Assembly (NCBI GenBank): GCA_017562135.1
Contig: QEYB01000825.1
Coordinates: 727,889 to 791,888 of the forward strand
Length of the DNA: 64,000 nucleotides
Direction of reading: 5' to 3'
From: Dipylidium caninum
Lineage: Eukaryota > Platyhelminthes > Cestoda > Cyclophyllidea > Dipylidiidae
The notes beneath the pieces were generated by a model. That model saw nothing but the letters and a program-made list of their open reading frames with translations, searched no databases and was not told the origin of the DNA. The position numbers and the translations under genes were made by a program. Of this stretch, positions 54,982 through 64,000 are shown one piece after another; positions within the stretch are counted from its first letter, which is position 1, and each line of letters opens with the position of its first letter.

Positions 54982-55192
54982 GTAAGTTTTGCCATACCAT
55001 CCGGCTCAATCTCCCCCTCAATTCAGACTCTACCGTGGAACTAAATTTTCATCAGTTCATCAACATTTCCATGCATGAGTGCAATCCTTGTCTTCACCAA
55101 AACCCTCTCTCGTATCCTAAAGTGTCTGCCTTGTGAAGAGGCTATGTTGACAATTGTGACTGTAACCTTTTTTTCATTCTACTTGCCCACAG

Positions 55193-55253
55193 ACCGTTCT
55201 CCTAAGCGCTGAAGGTAGTCTGTGCTATGACTACATACACGAGCCGAAATGCG
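55193..55253 (+). CDS. Exon of the same unidentified gene
   Basis: 61 nt between acceptor CTTGCCCACAG and donor GTAAAG. Enters phase 0, leaves phase 1, and reads TVLLSAEGSLCYDYIHEPKC. Phase agrees with the exons on both sides, which is the main support. Confidence 0.6.
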
Positions 55254-55388
55254 GTAAAGTTCACTCCTGTCGCACTCTTCCACTAACCTTCGTTATTGCG
55301 AATCATTAATGACCACGGTGCCATAGTTTCTGTGCTCTTTCCTCATCCTCTCCTTCTTACTACTGTCATGCTTCACTCATTGCAACAG

Positions 55389-55513
55389 AGGAGGAAGTGG
55401 ACGGTGATTTGCGACTATGGAAAACCACCTTCACGAGACCCGCAGACGAGGAGAAGTCTTTCGTCTTCTGCTACACTCCCAACGCTTTCCTCTCCTATGT
55501 GCTTCAACTGTGA
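55389..55513 (+). CDS. Terminal coding exon of the same unidentified gene
   Basis: Follows acceptor TCATTGCAACAG. Entered in phase 1 it reads EEVDGDLRLWKTTFTRPADE, EKSFVFCYTPNAFLSYVLQL and stops at TGA 55511-55513. Joined with 54872-54981 and 55193-55253 it gives a continuous frame with regularly placed cysteines, typical of a secreted or cell-surface domain. The RTxxVCNV spacing upstream recalls Eph-type ligand-binding domains only faintly; I do not assign it. A GTGAGT at about 55541 could allow an alternative 3' end. Confidence 0.55.
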
Positions 55514-56835
55514 GCCGGTGGTCAGCTCGGGTGTAGGAGGGGTGAGTCCGAAAGCATCAACGCTGTGGAGTCTAAGTGGCAGTAAAATGGAGATTATTTT
55601 CCACACCACCTCACTCGCTTCCTTTCCGTCTCCACTTACGTCTTGCATGTTGCAGTCTAAGGAAGAAAGGACAAGCTGACCTCGAATGGTCTGCCTCGTG
55701 GGCCATCACGTAAATCGTGGTTTGTGGTTGTTTTCGTTGTACGCGAGTAGGGGTGATAAACGTTCTCCTTATACATATTTGCATATGTATGGATATTCCC
55801 ATTGAGAGTTCTCCTTGCTACTCCCAGGGGTGGGACAATTAATTGCGCGCAAGTGAGCAAAATATTGTGTCAGGTATGCCATATGTTTCCCCGAAAATCA
55901 AAACGCATATACTCTGCTGCGATTGGGGGAGAATGGCACACCCAATACTTCACACATCTGTTGGAGTAAAAACGCACTTGTTACAAGACAAAGCTATTCG
56001 AGATGGAAGGTACATGCCCTCCATTGAGCTCATCGTCCAAATCCACCGTCAGTGCCTTAGTACACTGACCGTTTATAGGACAGTGAAGAATTGAAGTGGG
56101 AGAGTGAACAGTGGTATGATTATGAGAAAGGGAAGAAAAAATGATAGTCACAGGCAATGAGGTAGAAAAATGAAATTCAGATGTGTTCATACCGATTGTG
56201 GGGAAGAGAAGAATGCAGGAACCGCTGATTAGGCATAGAGGGCGGAGTCAAGCCGGAAGTGACTTGCAATTTCCCCCCCATTGTTAAAGCGGGGAGAACA
56301 ATGAAATCACTTCCTTGTCAATAGGAATGGACACGTTGAGATCTGTTGGTCCAGAATTTAATGATTCGCGGTGTCTTTCTCAAGCAATCTTTCTTGAAAG
56401 GACCAAAGAAGAGATGCGCGTCGATTGGAATCGCTGCATATCCACTTCACCAAGTAATCACTAGTCTGCCCATCTCTGCATTCCATTGCTGTCAACAAGT
56501 GATGGCCATTAACGAATGACCGCTGAGGGCGAGAATGTTGTCGGCTACAATGAAAAGAGTACGCACGCTAGATGGAGAAAATGAATAGGCAGAAGGTCGG
56601 AAAATTGGAACTTGGACTAGCGCTCGATGTGAAGTAAAACAGTGAACTCGGTCCCCTCGTGCAAGTTTCAAATTCCACATAAAACCAAAGATTAGGAAGA
56701 GCTTCAATCTCATGGCACTGAGTTGAAGTAAAATGCGAGACAAGCGAGAATAGCTACGAGAAGTAGAAGTAGTGAGATTTGACTGAAAGATATATCAAAA
56801 GTCCACCGAAAGAATATGGGTGGAGGAGAAAGGTC

Positions 56836-58880
56836 ATCCAGAGCTGGCCACGAGCAACAAATCTTTTCACTGACTGGAGAAGAGGTGGCATCCTTGTTTT
56901 GGTAGAATGTGGATGCAGGTCAAATTGGCACTCAAGTGCACAAATTTTATTCCCTCCACCCATGCGACTTGTCACAGATTCTCTGCATTGTACGTCAACA
57001 GTGACTTGAGCCACCGGCCTACACTCCGTGACGCTCAACATTAATGTTACTTTCACTATAAAATTAACTCCACTGCCACGACCTATTTGCTCTTTCTGCG
57101 AGTAATCTGCCTGAGACCTCTGCTCCCACAAACAGTCCAGAGATTACTTGGAACAGGCATACATCTGGCTAATCGCATCACAGCCTATTTCCCTCAACTC
57201 AACTCACTTGCATTCGTGTTTGAAGTAAATAACAGGCGTGAGAAGGCTGTTATTTCCATCCACCATCGTCGCATTCCTCCCTCTAGATTTGCAAAAGACA
57301 GCAAAAGGAGTTGCTTATGCGCGAGTAATCTGAGAGAGTATTCTTCTCAAAAGAGTGGTGAGAAGAGCAACATCGCCGAAGATGTTAGGTGACGTGTGGT
57401 TGCGAACGATCAGTCAAAATAGGCAGAATGGAGGAAAAATATGGCCTCTGTGAGATAGTTTTTAAGAATACCTTAGAGTCGGGTGCGGTGACAGATTTTT
57501 CTGTGTGGTAATCGAGGGTGCATGTGTGTGAGGTTCAGCATTTGCAAAGATGCGAATGTCAAAACATTGCGAGAATGAGATGAAAGACGAGACGTCACTC
57601 TGACAAACTGCTGCCAACTGCTTTGTTTCGCTCCAAATCGAGTTTTCCATTCTCCATCTCGCCATCAACAGATCCCATAAACCTCCTTCACGTGCACGCC
57701 CACATAGCATGCAGTAACTCAATCCTCTTACCGGGACAACTCGATCTGCATACTCCGAAGAAAAGTCTCGTACATTCAATTGGCATCTCGCCATTTCACC
57801 TGCCATTCGTCAACATTGCACCCTCAAATCGCAAATTAGGTTGGATGGGGTACGAAACTTTCTTCGCTTTTTTTTTGTTTCCTGTGGGTATTTTAGCTTC
57901 AAGTGGCCTATGCATGTGACTGCAAAAAGTGGACAGAGAGGGCTGCCTGTGGATTCCTGCGTTAAGAATGCAACGGGGACCAAACACGGTCACCCCATGC
58001 TGCACTGACGAGTTGAACTGTTCGAGTCAGAGAAATGATAAATAAATGTGCGGTGTGAGGTCATGTGCTGCACAGATTCAAGAGCTCAAGTTGGCTGCAT
58101 ATGCAATTACGGAGTGCATTCAGTGCACGGAGCAAGTGTGAACAGGCGATTCGCGACTGCTTCGATTCATGCTACGACCACATTCGGTGCTGACCCTGCT
58201 TGTGCCCCAAGCTGCCACGTGTCCTTCGACTATGTGCAATCCTCACTAGACATGCGTCGTGGCTGGAAGACACGAACACTCAGTAGCATCGGGGTGTGTG
58301 TGTACATTTATATGTATATAACAAAGCAATTTCTTCCTATCTGCTGCAGAGACGTGTAGGGAATCGGCCATCTCGGCTGCAGAAGTGTGTTGAGGCCCCT
58401 TTTCTTACATGAAACCGTTTGAAATTTGGAGGGGCCAACCTGTCCGCAATCCTCTACAGCATTGGGGCTCTGCCTCGCCTCGGCCTCCTCCGCGCATCAA
58501 CTGCCGTCTCGTGGCTGCACGCGTGATCTCCTGTGTGGTGGCGCTGGAGATCGGCCTCTTGGGGCAGCCCGAGGGTACTACTATCGACTGAACTCTACAG
58601 CATGTTCCCTGTCTGGTGTCACCTGGTCGTGGATGTGAGCACAGGTAACATGGCCCGTCGCCACCAGCCTCTTCCAAATGGGTCGGGCATACTAGCACGA
58701 CTGATCGTGTCTCAGTCACCAATTTCAAACCGTCCTCACGTCGCCTCACCTCACCTTGCTCTCCGAATTGCCTCCACCTCTTCAGCACTCCCTACCTGCC
58801 CACCTGTCTTTCTGCCTACCCGCAAACCTACCTAACCTACCTACCTGTCTGTTTGTCTGTCTGTCCCTGTCTGTCTGTCT
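56836..58880. other. Spacer of the inverted repeat, with cysteine-rich coding-like patches
   Basis: About 2.05 kb of unique sequence between the arms. From 58048 to about 58240, frames rich in cysteine follow each other with one-base shifts (ITECIQCTEQV, then CEQAIRDCFDSCYDHIRC, then PCLCPKLPRVSFDYV). From about 58433 to 58640 another frame has well-spaced cysteines and ends GYYYRLNSTACSLSGVTWSW. These look like exons of a cysteine-rich extracellular protein damaged by indels, but no family is recognised. A minus-strand frame at 57462-57806 has no splice or family support. Confidence 0.4.
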
Positions 58881-58882
58881 AC
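58829..58882. repeat. CCTA/CTGT tetranucleotide tract at the right-arm boundary
   Basis: CCTA units pass into CTGT units and end exactly where similarity to the left arm starts. No equivalent tract lies at the left inner boundary. Confidence 0.85.
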
Positions 58883-61800
58883 TTTCTCCTTCCACCCATA
58901 TTCTTTCGGTGACTTTGATATATCTTTCAGTCAAAATCTCACTACTTCTACTTCTCGTGCTATCTCGCTGTCTCGCATTTTACTTCAAACTCAGTGCCAT
59001 GAGATTGAAGCTCTTCCTAATCTTGGTTTATGTGGAATGAACGCCCTTCACGAGGGGACCGAGTTCACTGTTTTAACTTCACATCGAGCGCTAGTCCAAG
59101 TCCAATTTTCCGACCTTCTGCCTATTCATTTCTCCATCTTAAAGCGTGCGTACTCTTTCATGTAGCCGACAACATCTCTCGCCCTCAGCGGTCATTCGTT
59201 AATGGCCATCACTTGTTGACAGCAATGGAATGCAGAGATGGGCAGACTAGTGATTACTTGGTGAAGTGGATATGCAGCGATTCCAATCGACCGCGCATCT
59301 CTTCTTTGGTCCTTCAAGAAAGATTGCTTGAGAAAGAACACGCGAATCATTAATTCTGACCAACAGATCTCAACGTGTCCATTCCTATTGACAAGGAAGT
59401 GATTTTCATTTGTTCTCCCCGCTTTAACAATGGGGAAATTGGCAAGTCACTTCCGGCTTGACTCCGCCCTCTATGCCCTAATCAGCGGTTCCTGCATTCT
59501 CTCTTCCCCACAATCGGATGAAACACATCTGAATTCATTTTTTCTACCTCATGCCTGTGACTATCATTTTTCTTCCCTTTCTCATAATCATACACTGTTC
59601 ACGTCTCCCACTTCAATTCTTCACTTTGTCCTATAAACGGTCAGTGTACTAAGGCACTGACGGTGGATTTGGAAGATGAGCTCGGAAAAATCATAAATGG
59701 AGGGGCATGTAACCTTCCATCTCGAAATGAGCTTTGTCTTGTAACAAGTGCGTTTTTTTACTCCAACAGATGTGTGATATTGTGTGCCATTCTCCCCAAT
59801 CGCAGCAGAGTATATGCGTGATTTTCGGGGAAACATATGGCATACCTGACACAATATTTTGCTAACTTGCGCGCTATTAATTGTCCCACCCCTGGGAGTA
59901 GCAAGGAGAAACTCTCAATGGGATATATCCATACAATATGCAAATATGTATAAGGAGAACGTTTATCACCCCTACTCGCGTACAAGAAAACAACCAACAA
60001 CCACGATTTACGTGATGGCCCACGAGGCAGACCATTCGAGGTCAGCCTTGTCCTTCTTCCTTAGACTGCAACATGCAAGACGTAAGTGGGAGACGGAGGA
60101 AAAGCGAGTGAGGTGGTGTGAAAATAATCTCCATTTTAAACTGCACTTAGACTCCACAGCGTGATGCTTCGACTCACCCAGTGAAACAACATAGGAGAAG
60201 GAAAGCGTTGGGAGTGTAGCAGAAGACGAAAGACTTCTCCTCGTCTGCGGGTCTCGTGAAGGAGGGTTTTCCAATAGTCGCAATGCAGCGTCCACTTCCT
60301 CCCTCTGTTGCAATGAGTGAGCATGACAGTAGTAAGAAGAAGAAGGAGATGAGGAAAAGAGCACAGAAAATATGGCACGTGGTCAAATTATGATTCCGCA
60401 ATAACGAAGGTTAGTGGAGATGCGAAGAGTGAAACCTTACCGCATTTCGGCTCGGTGTAGTCATACACAGACTACCTTCAAGCCGCTTAGGAGAACGGTC
60501 CTGTGCAAGTACGAAGAAAAGGTAACAGTCACAATTGTCAACATAGCCTCTCACAAGGCCAAAGACACTTTAGATACGAGAGAGGGTTTGGTGAAGACAA
60601 GGATTGCCTCATGCCATGGAAATGGATGAACTGATGAAAATTTAGTTCCACGTAGAGTCTGAATTGAGGGGGCCAGATGAAAAGCGGTGGTATGGCAAAC
60701 TTAACGTATGTTCCCAATGGACACACGTCTTTTCGAGCACAAAACGATCTCACTCCGTTTTTGCAACAGCGTCCGATCTGCAGCAGGACTGGACTTCTTG
60801 CGGCTGCACGCAACCTGTGCGCAACGAGGCAACAGACATGACCAAATCAACATCACACATGCCACGCATGAACACACTTTTTCGGCAAGTTGCAATTACT
60901 CCCTCTTCCCGCTTATACACCCATGCAATAGCACACAAGGAGGGAACACGAGTTGTAGCATGAAAATCCCACACAGAGGTGGTGGAAGTGGCACATTTAG
61001 CTTCAGAGCAATTGTGAGATGGGGGAGAACTTACTCCTGCCAATGTGCGAGTAATTGCCTCCATGGGAGAAGTAGACGCGTGATGAAGACGTAGCTCTGT
61101 CCTTAACGTAGTCATTCATGAGGAAACCGGGCCCAGTGTGTGTCTCCACGTTGCAAACATGAGTCCGAAGCCAATAAGTTCATCGTCTCCTGCATCAAAC
61201 GTTGCAGTGTCGAAGGCGGCGTTGTAAATGAATAGGCCAGGAAAATGGAACTATGGATATAAGGAGAAATGTGGACGAGTGGTGTAAGAAATGTCTCATC
61301 AAATTAAGGGTGGATGGGAAACGCACGCTGGGTGAGATTGCAGGAATGGTGTCAGCTTCATTCCACACTTTCCCTGCACGTCGCTTCACCGTGAATTATA
61401 AATTAGTGTTGTCGATACGGAAAATCTGTGGAGGGAGAGGAAAGGAAATAGAGTGCCGTTTTTGCAATTTCCACTTCAATTGGGACAAAAAGTATGTTCG
61501 TGCAAACGCCAAGAACATTTTGGCTAAATCAGTGCACTAAACAAAGTCTTCTACGATGCCTGTTTCTCGCGCGAGAGCGGTCTTCTTCTTCTTCTTCTTC
61601 TTCTTCTTCTTCTTCCTCTTCGATGATGATGTGGTGGTGGTGGTGGTAGGTGGTGATGGATGATGAAGATAGTCGAGGTGCCTTAAAATTCCTGAGCGTT
61701 GTGCAAAGTGTCTTAGTTTGCCAACTAACTGTGGCTTACCGAAAAGGGTGCGGGATGATTACCGACAGGTCTGCACAACCAGCGACCGCGTCACGACGTA

Positions 61801-64000
61801 CTGAGCAGCAGTGTGGCCTAAACATCCAGGAGAATAATCAGAGTAGACCATAGGTGGAATGTTAAAGAGATGGTGCAATAGCGAAGAACTCTGATAATAA
61901 TAGTGGCATCTGCGGTGAGGCCTCAGAGACTTGGTGACAACGTCATCAAGACTTAACGTGAGACAGCCAAGTTAGGGCGAAAGAAGAGCAATGAAGTCAT
62001 CTTAACGAGTGAATGCAGATCCCAATGCTTCTCGCTGCTGCATCGCGGGCCTTTTAATTCATGAAACAAATGGTGTTAGCCCCCACACACCTATTTTAAA
62101 CATGAGCTCGACTTCTCTCCCGCCTCCAAGTGTTTATCGCTGCTTGGCATCAAAAAGCCGCCTCTGGGGTCAGGTTAGCCCGTTACCGCTACTGGAACAC
62201 CATGCGTTACGACCAAGGTGTCCTCGAACCAGATATCGCTGCCCCAACTTCTTGCCGCCCACGCAGCCCATTGTGCAAGTTAGTTTTGCATTCTCTTCCT
62301 GAATACCTTGACGCTTGCAATTATCGTCATTCCTTATTGCCGGCCAGATTTCTTCTCCTAATCTCATACAGGCAGTCTGGCTAAATGAGCTACAACATCT
62401 CCTTTCGCTGCTCCGACTCCACAGGGCATATCTTGCCGACCCCACACCGTAAACTCTACTTTCTTTCACCACAGCAGAGAGCGTTTAGTAATCTCCCTTG
62501 GACCACCCACTCCACGTTTCCTTCTGCCTTCTCTGCCTCGTTGCGTTATTTCAATCCCTACTGAATGGGTAGGTGAAATAAGGCTTTAGTCCCTTAAGTG
62601 CCTCATGCAAAGTGCTGACTGGCTGCCTCGGCCTCGCAACTAAGGCCCACAGGCTAGTGAGTCTTAAGTATCCCACTACGCTGCATTCTTTGCTGTACAT
62701 CTGTCCCCTTTATTGCCTCTCCTCATATGCACTCTTATCTATAATCTACTAAGATGACTCCCCTCCAAGCTCGGTTGTGAGCACAAGCCCGCGTAATCAT
62801 GAGGGAAACGGGAGACGTCACCCTTGTGGAGCTATATGGGATCCTTAGAAAAGGGACCGGGAGCCTTTTTTTGTTTTTTTCGTTCCTCACTGCCAACAAC
62901 CTGAAAGACCAACTTCACTCCCCGTCATGAGCACTAAGTTGTTTGTTTAAGTGGAATCAGCTACTCCTATGAAGCGCAATATCCCCTAGACAGTGAACAG
63001 CATCAGGATGGCTTTCTGACACATCTTGGGTCTCTTAAGAGCCACATTGTGCGCTACCTTGCCCAATATGTCTCGGTCGCGCATAACTACCTTCCGGTTG
63101 TCCCCCCATTCCCTTTATCATCATCTCCTCGTCTCAATCACTGCGTGCAAGTTTGACAATGGACGAGGGGGATGTTATTTTCTTCTGACACCCGCCGGTT
63201 TTGTTTTCATTTTGGGGTAGTCGAAGGAGGCCCAGTTCCAAGGCTAGTCAGGTCAAGACTTCATTTGGGCCTCCTTCACTTTCACAAGTTCTTGTTTTGA
63301 TAGAGGGCTTTCATAAAGAATGTTGCCTCTTCTGGAGTATCCATTCATACTCCTCTCGTGCTACTCGTCGATGCCCACACCATCGTCATATTTACTCCCT
63401 TCTCTTTCCGCGTGTTACTTTGGTGCTAGCAAAATGCCTAAGTCATTAAACACCAGTCAACCCTGTGCTATTTATGTCAAGACCTTTCTTGACCCTTCCC
63501 CTTCTCCGCATTTTAACCTGCGAAGCCCTCCTCTTCCCCACTAATGTTCAACGCTTGCCGACGTTGAACTACCCTTTTCTATGAATATTTATCTGAGGCC
63601 GTGATGAGATGTTCAAGCGGTGTCCTTGGAAGAAGTTTTTACTGCCTGGCTTGAAAGTGATGCACAATCTGCCTTATGTTAAATTCAGTGAATAAGGCCT
63701 TTTGTTTACCCACTGTGCGGGTAATAATAAATTTGCCTTCGTTGAGGTTGAAACGTTTGCGACTTGAGTATAATCGTGGGCCTGCATAGTGTTGAACAGG
63801 TAAGAAAGCTGTCACATGAATAAAGGGACTTATTTTCACCGAAGTTAGTTTTGTTTAAGGGCATAAGCAAATAACAAAGAATGCTGCAGGCATCGCCACT
63901 GCAGATAAATGGGGTACCCTGGGGTGAAATATCTAAATTGACCATTCCTCCCTGTCCAAGAACCCGTTTATTAATATTGTTGTCATTAATAAAGAAGGGG
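58881..64000 (-). repeat. Right arm of the giant inverted repeat
   Basis: Reverse-complement copy of the left arm, reaching the end of the window and probably beyond. It begins directly after a CTGT/CCTA tetranucleotide tract. Relative to the left arm, coding-like stretches here are broken by many single-base indels. For example, the exon matching 54872-54981 (around 60710-60830) differs by about ten single-base gains or losses but few substitutions. Confidence 0.88.
61580..61614. repeat. (TTC)n tract, right arm counterpart
   Basis: Reverse-complement partner of the GAA tract at 54073-54116, with the flanking CAC/CAT-rich segment also mirrored (GTGGTGGTGG near 61631). Confidence 0.95.

Larger units (their letters stand above)
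51420..56835 (+). repeat. Left arm of a giant inverted repeat
   Basis: Read against the reverse complement of 58881-64000, this segment matches nearly throughout. Anchors: the inner end CACCGAAAGAATATGGGTGG near 56802; the GAA tract 54073-54116 against the TTC tract 61580-61614; CAACGTCGGCAAGCGTTGAACAT near 52100. Distances between anchors agree within about 2 percent. Differences are largely one- or two-base insertions or deletions, plus one segment of roughly 215 nt (about 51481-51697) present here but not in the other arm. The outer limit is uncertain because the partner arm runs off the window. Confidence 0.88.

Noticed and set aside
51420..64000. A terminal-inverted-repeat transposon (for example a Polinton-like element)
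   Set aside because: The repeats are the bulk of the element rather than short termini, and I saw no polymerase, integrase or transposase in arms or spacer.

Overview
The window looks like a eukaryotic flatworm, most probably a cestode and perhaps a taeniid. Coding exons are split by very short introns (30-41 nt, with normal GT/AG ends) next to multi-kilobase introns. There are no bacterial signals. The recognisable proteins are standard metazoan ones, but their exon layout is tapeworm-like. The species assignment is inference.

Layout. (1) About 5.2-31.35 kb, + strand: one large TCF/LEF (pangolin-type) Wnt transcription factor gene. Its exons are phase-compatible at 6491-6874, 15624-15785, 18864-19236, 25249-25539, 27469-28761 (HMG box and first part of the C-clamp) and 30254-31351 (rest of the C-clamp and tail). 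The introns reach 8.7 kb. No beta-catenin-binding N-terminus was found in the window. (2) 32.5-34.2 kb, - strand: complete seven-exon syntaxin-16, head-to-head with (3) 34.5-35.7 kb, + strand: four-exon mitochondrial ribosome recycling factor MRRF. (4) 35.9-36.4 and 37.16-37.65 kb, - strand: two intact tandem TMEM256-family genes with the same three-exon structure. (5) 41.3-48.2 kb, - strand: UCKL1-type uridine kinase / uracil phosphoribosyltransferase-like gene, nine exons seen. Its P-loop exon carries three small apparent deletions. (6) 51.4-64 kb: a very large inverted repeat. The left arm is about 51.42-56.83 kb, the right arm about 58.88 kb to the window end, with a spacer of about 2.05 kb. 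The arms carry the same sequence in opposite orientation and differ largely by one- or two-base indels, which suggests unpolished sequence or an assembly artefact as much as biology. Inside the left arm is an unidentified gene with clear splice-bounded, cysteine-containing exons.

The genes are not an operon-like unit: nuclear Wnt output (TCF), endosome-TGN membrane fusion (STX16), mitochondrial translation (MRRF), small membrane proteins (TMEM256) and pyrimidine salvage (UCKL1). Local organisation is still informative: a roughly 280 bp divergent promoter between STX16 and MRRF, a tandem duplication of TMEM256, and splice-acceptor-like sites just upstream of start codons that could be spliced-leader trans-splice sites.
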